A DNA stretch of 64,000 nucleotides from Ilex aquifolium (lineage: Eukaryota; Streptophyta; Magnoliopsida; Aquifoliales; Aquifoliaceae): the NCBI GenBank assembly GCA_951799425.1, contig OX637402.1:30038492-30102491 (forward strand). The letters are read 5' to 3'. Positions within the stretch are counted from its first letter, which is position 1, and each line of letters starts with the position of its first letter. Shown piece after piece: positions 35,477-46,989 of the stretch. The notes under the pieces are model-generated. The model was not told where the DNA came from. It saw only the letters and a program-made list of their open reading frames with translations, and did not search any database. The translations under genes were made by a program, and so were the position numbers.

Positions 35477-38299
35477 TCATTCACAATATCAAGGAATAGT
35501 GTCGGATGATACAACTTGAAATGATAGACAAAAACGATAGGTTTATGGCATCACCAACGAATTGCCGTGTAAACTACATTGAAAGTTGATGAGATGACTC
35601 CAACAACTTGGCCAAGTTGACCTAAACATCATCAAGTCAACATTGAATAGAACGACCCTCGTAGTCTAAATGAATAATAAGACGCAAAATCGTTAGTGTA
35701 AAATCCAATCCAATCCAATCCAATCCAACCTGATCAACATTTAAACCATGGGTTCAATAAAGCATGCTTTTGGTATCTTAATAATAGTGGCAAGGCTCAA
35801 TAGTATCAAGGCGTTGCACGGCAAGATCTTCTAACCACTGTTGGGCAACCTGCACTAACGACCTATTTATAAAGGAACCACCATACAGCCATTTAGCCTG
35901 ATTTGCATCCACAACCTGGTCTGATCGACTTTCCAACTACTCATAATCATCAAATTACATACAAAGTTGATAACTAGATATCAACTCAACAGTGGTGAAG
36001 AACAAAAAAATGTAGCAGCTCCACTTTGGTTTATGCCTCATGGTCGTCCCCTGTTCGAACATCGCCACAGAGCAATGTACCAAAATTTAAGGAACCAAAA
36101 ACAAATTTGCAATGCCATTCCTTTAGGACCCATTTGGTTATTCAACCTACTCAGATTATCAAAAAATTGGCATGCCATCCACACATATCATCTACTCATC
36201 CTGACAAAACAAGAAGTAGAACAAAAGGGAAAAAAACGCAATGGCAAATGTAAATTTACTTGAAGAGAGGACCGTCAATCTACCAACTTTATTAGATAAC
36301 ATATTTCTTGAGTTCCATCGTCCAATTCCCATATAAAAACTGAAAAGAGTATGCTCTATAACAGGCTTTCACTTTGCACAAATTAGAAACAGATTTCCAC
36401 ACCTGAATTAGCAGCCATTCTAGTGTTTAGTGTACACACCATTGATGTAGTTAGGCACAGCCAAACTTCAAATCCATTTTATGGCAAAACAACATGTCAT
36501 GTAATACTTGATGCCACATATGGATGCAAATAATGAATGAACTAGTTGAACTTTGGAGCATGTCAAGCGTTTCCTTGGCCAAATCTCACAAGAGCTCCAA
36601 AGGAACCATGACAGTGACCAACCCATAGACAACTTGTGAGGGTTCCAGTTTATATCCCAATACTGGAGGCCTGGGAGAGTTAGATTTGATATAAACCTAA
36701 TATTTGATATTATATGCACAAGATGGCTGCCATCAAAGTTCGAACCATAAAATCAAGGTTATTTGGCAAAATTCTAACTACAAAAGCTGAGAACCCTGGT
36801 TCTATCTCAAGAGTAAAATGTAGTAAGAAGCACAACATACACATCTACATATCTATTGACAAGACACAAAATTTCATATTTTCTCATTGCAATGTAAATT
36901 TCTTATTTATTTATTTTTATTTTTTTGTGTATGTGGGTTTTTTTTTTTGGTTTTGGTTGGGGGGAGGGGGGCACAACCAGAATAAAAAAAAAAACCAACA
37001 AGGCAATTTATCCTCTTCCTGAAAAATGTTTTGCTTCAGAGTTCTCTTTGTAGAGCTTTTTCTACTTTAAGTTTGTAGAATGAAAACAATATTTCCAAAA
37101 CAAAACATCAAATTAACTGTTTAGCACTAGAAAAACATGTGTCCATGTCCCAAGCAAACAACCTATGTTAGAACCTGGATTAAATGACTAATATGAAAAA
37201 AAGTCAAAAAGCCTAGGAGGAAAATTAACCTAATGAACCCCGTCAATAAAGCAGAAAAGGTGAAATGAAACCTAGTAAAGAAAAAAAGCACACAATGCAT
37301 CTGATATTTCTCCTCCAACAAGCAGGAAAATTATACAGCAAGCCCAACAACAAAGATTACCAAGCAAGGAGCCATGCCAGCATGAACATTATATACCTAT
37401 ACATAGATAAATAAACTTGTGTCACCAATTCATTGGACAATGAGTACTAATATTTGCAGATCTCCTGAAAAAGCAATTATTAAAGTCCAGATATATCATT
37501 TCAGAAGTAGGAAGTATTTCAGCATTGTTATGAAGGCAATAACCTAACGATACATAATTTCACTTTTCCTTGATCTATGAAATCAAGTACCCTGGCTGCA
37601 ATTTCTGTTGCTTTTGATGTAGCTTCTGAAAGTAAAAAGTCCATTTTAAGGAGGACATTATAAGATGGACATTGCAGGATGTACCTTTAAAACATTATAG
37701 TTGTTGGTGAATGTAAGTTTAAATATTACTTTTGAATTAAAAAGTGCATTTATATATGAAAGTATGTTTGGGGATAATATCTCTAAAAAATTAAAATTAT
37801 ATATACTTAACAGTATTACCCTCAACTAAGATTGTAACACTAAATTGACCTCAAGTGTATCGACGAATAATTCGAATGGTGTACATGAACACCGAGAATT
37901 TTGCTACATCATCCCATAAGTGGACATGCCAATAGATTAAATTTGAATTGATTTAAATTTGATGCGAGTTAAAACTTTCAGTTCAATATAATTCATGCAT
38001 TTGACAAATTTTATTTGCACTATCCAACTTAGTTTCATTAAAAATTGAAAATTCGATCTTGGTACTCATGAAACATGGTAAAAAATTTCAACTTCATATA
38101 TGACTAATTGGACTTTCAAATTGGATTAAATCTAAACGAAAATCGACTAGAGATGCAACCAAAAACACACAATTGGGATTGACTTGGTACATATGCACAT
38201 CCATTAATCACATTGGGGATTGTGAAGAATGAATTTCAGCCACAAGTACACAAACTGAGACAAATTTTCAAAAGTCAACTCATATTTACTCCCATCCAT

Positions 38300-38356
<57 letters not shown>

Positions 38357-39360
38357 TACATACATACATACACGATCTAAGAGCGTCCTTAATCAAACAC
38401 AGAAATCAGCTCTCTTCATCTCCCGTTCCCAAAGTCCTGATGAATTAAAGCAAACCCAATTATCTCTCTCTTTTTCTCTCCCTACATGCATGTAATTATG
38501 CTTTATCTCCATACGTGGAGAATGTTTCTGCTAACAAAAAAAAAGATGAAAATAAAGAAGAGAGGAGACTGCTTCTAGGCATCATCATCATCAGAATTTT
38601 CACTGGGTTCTTTCCTTAACACACACACACACACACAACATGAAGTCCTTTTGGTATGCTCCTTCGCTTCCATCCCATGGATCCATAAATTTTTTTTTTG
38701 ATGGATCCCTCTCACAGGTTCTCCGTACTAGATACACAACAATCTATTAGGTTTGGATAAAATGACAACCATGAAGAATAGAACACTTTTTGTTCGCCGC
38801 GGATGGTAAATCATGTATGTTGTAAGGTCAAAGTAGATATTGTCTTAATAAAAGAGGGTAATATTGGAAATTTGGAAATCACTTAACTCAATTAAATGTT
38901 CCCAACCCACTTTGCGAGAAGTGAAAAATGGGGGGTTTTGAGATGTTAGGAAACTTGCTTTTCAAAACGGACATCCTGGGATGCACTTCTCACTGGAAAG
39001 CCAAAGTCTTGGGTTTACCAAACAGCTTAGAATTCTACAAAATGGACTTCTAGGTCCAAAAAGCCCATTTGGATTGTACGCCAAACGCACCCTTCATATC
39101 CCAAAGTTATTTGCTATGTGCCCCAACTATGAATAAGAAAAAAACAAAGAGACAAATTAATCTCGAAGAATTATATTACAGAAGACAGATCCTGTACCCA
39201 CAACTTATTTGAACTAAATGACACATAACAAGCAACATCTTTGGAATAAAATAAAAGACATCTACAGAAAGGACATCTGAACTATGGTAGGGAAACAGCC
39301 CACCCCAGAAGTGTAAGAATTTACTAACCTGTCTATGACCAGACAAGGCTTGCAAAGTAG
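35477..39360. other. Spacer and 3' flank of the RRM gene
   Basis: No gene recognised. It includes an (AATCC)n run near 35702-35728, a (CT)n microsatellite at 38302-38353 followed by (CATA)n, and several T tracts. The last roughly 200 bp before 39361 are probably 3' UTR. Confidence 0.5.
38302..38353. repeat. (CT)n microsatellite
   Basis: About 25 CT units, followed by ACATACATACATACAT. Confidence 0.9.
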
Positions 39361-41024
39361 TCAGCTAGAACTACCAGCAGGGTAGGCCCTAAATCGCCCA
39401 TCAATATCTCTTTGGTTCTGTTTGCTTGAAGCAGCACCATAGCTTCCACCTGAACCCGAAGAAACTACATCTACACAGCCCCTATCAATCGGAGTAGGCA
39501 TCATATCAGCTGCCACTTGTGCCTCCCCGCCACCAATTTGACTAGGTTTTTCATTACCTCCCGCTCCCAAAATCCCACTATAACCATTGGCTATCATACC
39601 CACCCCACCATTCAAGTAGGCAGGATAAACAGTAGCAGCACTACCACAAGGCAAGAGACTTCCCCGAACACCAACCATTGCGGGACCATTCCATGGGCTT
39701 CTAGGTGCAACTGGAGCAACCCCGTAGCCAATACCGCCGTATGATCCAGTAGGGTAACCAGCCCCAAGAACTCCTGCTCCGTAATACCCTGTAACACCCC
39801 CATACCCAAAAACAGGTCCATAACCGGGAAGCATCTCGTACCTAGGACTATAAGGTGCATAATTACCTTGCTGATAACTGTTGGAGTTAGAACCTCTTCC
39901 AGTACCCGCTCTCGCATTATAACCACTGCTATTGTTGTTATTTCCCTCTTTTGGAACAGCCCTCTTGACCTCCACAAGCTTGCCACTCAACTCATAATAG
40001 TTCTTCTGCATAACATCCGCAACAGCATCCTCAGAATCGAAAGTTATAAACCCAAATCCCCTTGGCCTGTGGGTAACATTGTCATGCATCACAACTACAT
40101 CTGTTATCCTACCGAACTTCTCAAAGTAACTCTTGAACTCTTCTTCAGTTAGATTAGCTGATAATCCCCCTACAAAAATCTTCTTAGTCCTAAATTGATC
40201 ACTGCTCCTACCACTACTTCTACTGTTTCTAGTCAACCATCTACTCTGTTGTTGGTTTTGGTGTTGTTCACTTCTCGGTATGGCTTTTTTCACCTCTACC
40301 TATAAAAACATGACAGAATATACCAAATAATCTCAAATAACCCAGAATATAAAACATATACTAACGCAATTTTATTTTCTTCATTCTAAGAGTAACAGAA
40401 AGACATCCAATGCAAAAAGATGACAAACTAACAGTGAAAGTTAGTACAACCATGCATAGAAAATCTAAGCTAACAGGGAAAAAGTGATTTCCACCAAAAA
40501 AAAAACTACCTACAATAAAATTGCAGAACAAATTTAAAATACACCCGGGAAAAAAAGCTAACAAGATACAAAAGTCATTCAAGCTAGATAAGAAAAAAAA
40601 TACTTGGAGAGAGATTGAGGGGTTTCCCACCCACCCTGATCTACCCACATTGCCACACGGAAGAAAAAAATAAAGAAGGCAGAAATTAGAGGAGAAAAAG
40701 CCTATTCAAACATATAAAACCCAGGCAGGCTTAAAGCATAAAACCAAATTATATATGTCTATCTGCATTCAGGAAGGAAAAGGAGGGTTTTGAACAGACC
40801 GTTCTACCAAGAATTTCATGGGTGTCTTCAAGCGCTTTATTCAAAGCATCTGAGTCCGACAAGGAGACAAAAGCAAACCCTCTAGGGCTTCCCGAGTTTC
40901 GATCTTTGGCGACCACACAACCAACAACAGTCCCGTACTGACCGAAGTGTTCTCTTAGCGTGTCCTCAGTTGTATCCCAACAAATTCCTCCCACAAACAG
41001 CTTGCTATGGTCGGAATCATCCAT
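39361..41024 (-). CDS. Two-RRM RNA-binding protein, hnRNP A/B-like
   Basis: Predicted 387-aa nuclear RNA-binding protein resembling plant heterogeneous nuclear ribonucleoprotein 1. There are two coding exons, 41024-40800 and 40299-39361 (stop TGA 39361-39363), with a GT-AG intron in phase 0. RRM1 (about residues 7-82) has RNP2 LFVGGI and RNP1 RGFAFVSL. RRM2 (about 116-192) has RNP2 IFVGGL and RNP1 RGFGFITF. The C-terminal half is a Gly/Tyr/Asn/Ser-rich low-complexity region (YGPVFGYGGVTGYYGAGVLG), typical of hnRNPs and of proteins that condense. The start MDDSDHSKLFVGG fits the family. The leader holds a GA microsatellite (41055-41093). Confidence 0.94.
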
Positions 41025-41054
41025 GGCAACTAAGCAGAAACAAACCCTAAACTA

Positions 41055-41055
41055 C

Positions 41056-41093
<38 letters not shown>
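41055..41093. repeat. (GA)n microsatellite in the leader of the RRM gene
   Basis: A GA run about 30-60 nt upstream of the start codon; on the transcript strand it is a CT run. Confidence 0.85.
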
Positions 41094-41098
<5 letters not shown>

Positions 41099-42281
41099 CT
41101 AGAAAGAAACCCTAGAAGCTGTCATAATTTGGGTGAAAAAATACTAGGGTAAGTTTTTAATGGAGGAGTCAAACTGGGCCTGGGTTAGTTATTATTATTG
41201 AACCAACTTAATTGTACTTGCTAGTCCTGTCCCTGATCTTAGTCTAATACCGAGTAGCTCCTGCCAGTAACGCCTATGACAAAATAGGTCTGGTACTAAT
41301 TTGTCACTTTCCTCATAACATGGTGGTGATTTTTTTTTTGGTCAAGATAACATGGTGGTGATCGATGAGGAGGATGTTGGACTAAGAGGACTCAATTTCT
41401 AAATTACTCGTTTTTTTATAAAAAAAAACAGTAATATTATAGGGATTTAATTTAAAAATATAATTTAATATAATTATTAAATTAATTATAAGTTTTAATG
41501 TTAAATATAACTTATTTTTAATCCAATTATTACATTAAATTACATTTCTAAACTAAGTCTAAATAACATTTTCGTTTCTTTATTCTAAAAAAATCTTTTT
41601 TTTCGTTGTAAATTTATTGTTGTTTTATGTAAGATGAATAATGTTATTAGGACATAATTTAAAGACTTAATAATAATAGTTTAATTGTCAGTCGATCTCA
41701 ATAATAAATACACTCTATTATCAATGCAATGATCGTCGTGCAATAATAAGTCTTTAAATTATATCACTAAATTATGTCTCAATAGTGTTAGTATTATAAA
41801 TATGCCTTTAAATAAACAATTTTAAATTTAAGAATAAATTGCAAAAATTGGCAATCCATATTTAGCTCTAGAAAAACACTAACCACTCGAAAAAACTGCT
41901 ATTGTTTTCACGCTCACGCAAAAGAAAAATAAATTATTACAATACCCGAAACAATATATAGAGTGATCCAAATTAATTTGGATTGGATGTCCTAACTAAT
42001 TATAAATAGTTAATCAAATAGTTGTTCATATACCTTTATTTTTAGAGGCTCAAGCGAAAACCCGTTTACTTATGTTTTCTCACATGTATCTTGTGTCTCC
42101 AACTATTGCACATCTCATTTTTGTATCAACTCAAGATATCCTTATTTGGACTTGTATTTAAAAGTGTCAAACATTCTAGTCAATTTGAACTCTTGGAAAA
42201 TTAGTTTGTCAAACTGACTTTTCTATTAGTGTTGAAACAAAATTAGATAAATAAATAAATAAATAAATATATATATATATA
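41094..42281. other. AT-rich spacer
   Basis: RRM gene promoter region, then AT-rich spacer. No gene seen. Confidence 0.5.
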
Positions 42282-42815
42282 CTAGTTATTGTCTGTGTCT
42301 GAAGACACAAAATAATAAAAAATGGTAAACAATAAATATATTTGTATTTATATCCAAAATCAAATCACAAACATAGAGGAGAGATAAATGAATTTAAGCA
42401 TCGGCTGTAGTGGAGGTGAGAGGTGGTGGTGGTAGGAGACGGTGATGGTTGTGGTGGCAGCGATGGCGATGGTGGCGACGGTGGTGGTGGCGGCGATGAC
42501 GATGGCGACGACGATGGTAGTGGTGGTGGTGGTGATGACAACGACGGTGGTGGTGGTGGTATAGGTAGTGGTGGGGCGGTTTCAAACAATATATATTTTT
42601 TTAATATACTTATGAGAAATAATTTCTAAGAGTACTTTTAAAAAGTTACTCCAAACACACCCTTAAGGGCCTATTTTTCCTATTAAATTTAGGGTGTTAA
42701 TATTAGCCGTTAGATTAACTTTAAAGTAAAATTTAAAGCGATCTCAACTGCGAATATTAAAAGTCATTTTGTTTATCTTTTGAGATTTGAATTGTGAGCT
42801 ACTTTATTATATAGA
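42282..42815 (-). mobile_element. Non-autonomous Helitron, copy 1
   Basis: On the minus strand the element begins TCTATATAATAAAG after a host A (complement of 42816). It ends with a 6-bp-stem hairpin GTGTCTTCAGACAC, nine bases and CTAG (42285-42282), followed by host T. A|TC...CTAG|T is the canonical Helitron pattern. It shares both flanking arms with copy 2 at 45860. It encodes nothing recognisable; the interior is a GGT-rich satellite. Confidence 0.72.
42418..42580. repeat. GGT/GAC-rich satellite inside Helitron copy 1
   Basis: About 160 bp of degenerate GGTGGTGGT, GGCGGCGAT and GACGACGATGG units. Long spurious frames arise here (Pro/Ser- or His/Arg-rich on the minus strand, Gly/Asp-rich on the plus strand). 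Confidence 0.85.
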
Positions 42816-45800
42816 TATGTGTGTGTGTGTTTAATTTTTAGCTTCATTAGATAGTAGACGATTGTTTTTGTAAGATAAGATTCATATACGGGCACCTATT
42901 TAAAATTATGATATAGAGAGAGAAAAAGAAAAAAAAAGTAACGTGATCATAAAAACTCTACACTACAGCGTTTGGTGTGTATCTTTAATGTAGACCATTA
43001 GATCACGATTTAACGGTCATTAGACAAAAATACTCAAAATTAATCATCAAAACCTACCAAATTTTAACTCTGAACTAAATACGAAATGTCAATCACGTAT
43101 TAGGAAATTGGTGAATTTGTATGAATTTGATGTCTATGGCTGTCATTGCTCCTTGGTGGTATCTCTTATTGGACTGGGCGCCAGAAGCCCAGATGAGATA
43201 AGCGTCAGGCCTTATTTAAAACCTAGGCCCGCTAAGACTCATCTTGGCTTTGGGCTGCCACTCAAGTTCGAAGTTTCAAAGCGCAACGAGACTTTTTTTT
43301 CTTCAACAATGGTCATGGAATTTAACTTGGTTCCTCTTGAAGACCACAGCTATGAACTAATTTACAAAAAATAGCTTGGTGCTCCAATTTTAAGTCGATT
43401 CCAAAGATTCAAAACTCAATTCCAATTTCAAACCCCTAATTCCACTCTTTTAATCACAAACGTGAACGATTTCTAGTTCCCGTCACAAGTTTGAAGAAAC
43501 GTATAATTTTTTTTTATGATCAAACTTTTAGCATATCATGCCCAATTGTATAAGGAATGTATGACTAAGACGGTAACAAAATGTATACGATTTATGTTAT
43601 TATGGGCTTTGGTGAGGATCAAATAGACATAATTTTTTTCTCTTATGCAAACAAATTGTCTAATGGCTTCGACTTGTCACACCCAAACAACCATAGAAGA
43701 AAGATACTTAACATTGATTATATAATACCTGGAGAAAGATACATTTGATATATAAAATAATCTATATCTTCTCCGGTGGGTAAGATCTGTTCATGGAGGA
43801 AGGAAAAACTGTCGCAGAGGCGGTGCAGGCTGACTCAATCCCGAGATCTTCTCACATGGCAGTGCTAAAGCAAGAAGTAATCCTCTTATTAGTATAATCA
43901 ACCAGCCTAATGCGTGCGAATATTCGATAATCGGGTCAAAAATTATTATATTTTCATGGGTTTGTGAACATAACAAAAAAAATTCCACATTAATTATTTA
44001 AATAATCTATCATTTTAGATTGTTTAATTCCGTTGCATGTGAGATAAGAGATTTGAATAGTTCAAGTTGTTGGGTCTTCTTCACATTCATTCCTTTCTTA
44101 TTTTATTTTATTTTTTTTTAATGGTCAGGATTGTCCGAATCAACTTATGTGCACCTCGATTAATCCCCTCTTTAGTCTGCTTAAAGACAGGTCATCCATA
44201 CCGAGACTAGAGTATTCAAGAGAGATAAATCATTCATAACCTGACCCCAAGAAATTATCAAAAATTGAATTCAGGACGTTCAAATTTAGGATTTATCCCT
44301 ATTATCACTTGAACTACTGTCAGACTTGCATTTTTTTGCTTTCAATTTAATTTTAAATGACGTTTTAGCTAGAATAACTAACAGCTATCGTTAACAGACC
44401 CATAACTGTGATTTGTAAATTATCTAGACAAATTTTAGTTAAAAGATAATTGAGAATGTATTAATTTTTTGAAGCGTTAAGATGAATGATTGTAAATTAA
44501 GGGATTGAAGTAAAGACTAAAAGCAAAAGCAAAAAAAAAAAATTTGTTAGAAGCATGTTTAATAGGCTTGTCAACAAATTGAATTTAGATTAGATTTGAG
44601 TTCATCTGAATTCGAATCCGATTAAAAGATCCATTATCAAATCTGACTCATTTATCCAACAGGAAGAAAAATATTATTCCATATTCGAATCTGCTTATAA
44701 TTGGACATTTAGTCCGATTACCCGATCTGATCCATAATGATATTTCATTAAAATTTCAACAAATAATTTTTTTTAAGATCAAATACAAATAATCAATATA
44801 TATATATTAGTGATGAAAATATTGATTCATATCCAATTAAATTCGGTGGGACTACTCTTTTAAATCTTAGGAGTTAAGAAATGCTATGGGGTTTCCCAAT
44901 CTCAGTTGCATGACCAAAGTTTGTCTTCTCTTCTCTTGGTTGTCATAAAGAATACTCAAAAGTTTCTTTTTTAATTTATCTCCGACTTGCATTTTGTATT
45001 GGTTAGGGTGCCAAATTATAAAGGGATTGTTTGGAGTGAGATTGTTGATGTCATGAGTGGAGCCCAAAACACGAATAATTAAACTATAATTAACTTTGCA
45101 TTACCCTTTGTTGGAATTTGATCCAAATGGTACCCTACATCCCCCCCCCCCCCCCCCCCCCCCCAAGGGCTTAATTAATCCAGGTTACTCTTGAAAACTT
45201 CGTCATATGCTTTGGTGGTCACGTGCCATGCATGTGGCAATTGCCACCTTGCACTTTCAAAGTTGTTATTTTTATCGAATGCAAAATCTCGATCACACAT
45301 GCATTAATTCATTTTTATTCAACTAATCATACTTTTTTATTTCCTGCTCGAAAAAAAGGTAGAGAAGCAAAGAATATCGCTCAAAGACCATCTTAATAAG
45401 CACTCTCACTAGTGAGATCATGAAACCAACTAATCATACTTGTTATTATAATAGTAACCCCTCAAAAGATGGACCAATGGTTTTGAATGGTCGAGGAGAG
45501 AAAGAACTACATTCGACTACCCTATGTTTAGAAGTGAGATTCATCCGATGTATATATTTTTTAAATTTTTTTAGTGGATTGTCTATTATGTATTAAATAC
45601 AAATGAATCTTTTACTCATTAATAGTAGATTATTTGCTAAGAAAAAATATATTAAAAAGAATCTAAATCCCTATGTTTATGCTACGTTAAATATATTTTG
45701 ATTCTAAAAGTGGTAAAGAATTTATCTAAATTCCTCTAATACATTTTCCTTTTGTCTTTTTTTTCATATATCATCTGTATTTAGTGATTAAAGAAGCCAC

Positions 45801-45859
45801 TTATACATAATGAGTCGTGCTTAAATTTATGATATGTATTTTATCAAAATATATATATA
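42816..45859. other. Spacer
   Basis: No gene recognised. It contains an 88-codon frame at 43108-43374 without a recognisable domain, and a C tract at 45141-45164. Confidence 0.5.
45141..45164. repeat. Poly-C tract
   Basis: 24 consecutive C. Confidence 0.9.
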
Positions 45860-46989
45860 CTAGTTATTGCTCATAGCTTGAAGGCACGGAGTAATAAAAA
45901 AATAGTCAACAATAAATATATTTGTATTCACTGCAAAATCAAATCACAAACATAAAGAAGAGAGAAAAGAATTTAAGCGTCCGTTGTAGTGGGGGTGAAC
46001 AGTGGTGGTGGTGGTGGGAGACGGTGATGGTTGTGGTGGGTGACAACAGTGATGGTAGTAGCAGCCATGGGTGACGATGGTGGTGATGGTGGGTGACAAT
46101 GGTGGTGATGGTGGGTGACAATGATGGTGGTTGGCAGTCGTGGTGGTGGGGCGACGACGGTAGTGGTGGGCGGTGACAATGGTGGTGATGGGCGTCGATG
46201 GGTGCTTTTGGAGGACAGTGTGATGGGTGGTGGTGGCATGTGCGGTGGGGATGAGTGAAAATAAGTGGCGGCAGTGATGGGCAATGACGAATAGTGGTAG
46301 GTATGGTGGGGGTGGGTGACAATGGCTGACGGCGATGGTGGGCGACAATGGCTGACGGTGGGTTGTGTTAGTGGGTGTAGACGGTGGGCGACGATGATGG
46401 TGGTAGTGGTAATGGTGGTAGCGGGTGGTGACGGTAAACGACGGTAGTAGCAATCGGTGGTGGGTGGTGATAGTTGTAGTGGGGGTGGTTGTGCGGCGAT
46501 GGAGGTGGTGGTGGGGCGATGGGGTAGTGGGGGTGGTAGTGGGGCAGTGGCAATGGTGGGGATGATGGTGGGGCAGTGGCAATGGTGGGGGTGGTGGGGT
46601 GACGGCGACGACGATGGTGATAGTGGTGGTGACGATGGGGGTGGGAGTAGTTGTGGTGTGGGGGTGGTGGTGTTACGACGATGGGTGTGGTGGTGGTGGT
46701 GATAGTAGTGGTGGGGCGGTGGGAGTGGTAGTGGTGGTGGTGGTAGGGCGGTTCTAAACACTAATTTTTTTTTCAAAGTACTTATCAGAAGTTATAAATT
46801 CTAGAAACACTTTTAAAAAGTCATTCTAAACATACTCTTAAGGGCTTATTTTTCCTATTAAATTTGGGGTGTTAATATTAGCCGTCAGATTAACTTTAAA
46901 GTAAAGTTTAAAGAGATCTCAATTGCGAAAAACAAAAGTCATTTTATATATTTTTGAAATTTGAATTGTATTGTATTTTATTATATAGA
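45860..46989 (-). mobile_element. Non-autonomous Helitron, copy 2 with expanded satellite
   Basis: The ends are the same as in copy 1. On the minus strand it starts TCTATATAATAAAA after host A (complement of 46990) and ends AGCAATAACTAG (45860-45863 on plus) followed by host T; the hairpin is decayed. The right arm (plus strand CTTAAGGGCTTATTTTTCC, GGGTGTTAATATTAGCCGTC) is clearly homologous to copy 1. At 1130 bp it is about twice the length of copy 1, almost entirely because of the satellite. Confidence 0.72.
45990..46752. repeat. Expanded GGT-rich satellite in Helitron copy 2
   Basis: About 760 bp of GGTGGTGAC, GGTGGGTGACAATG and GGTAGTGGGG-type units on the plus strand. Higher-order repetition is visible, for example GGTGATGGTGGGTGACAATG repeated near 46085-46120. 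Overlapping open frames in several registers encode only Pro/His/Thr- or Gly-rich repeats and are not genes. Confidence 0.88.

Noticed and set aside
42365-42589. Minus-strand Pro/Ser-rich and His-rich frames
   Set aside because: The same satellite family in the shorter Helitron copy; not genes.
45944-46776. Several long minus-strand frames rich in Pro, His and Thr
   Set aside because: They arise from a GGT-rich satellite inside a Helitron, are open in more than one register, and contain no domain, splice or start support.
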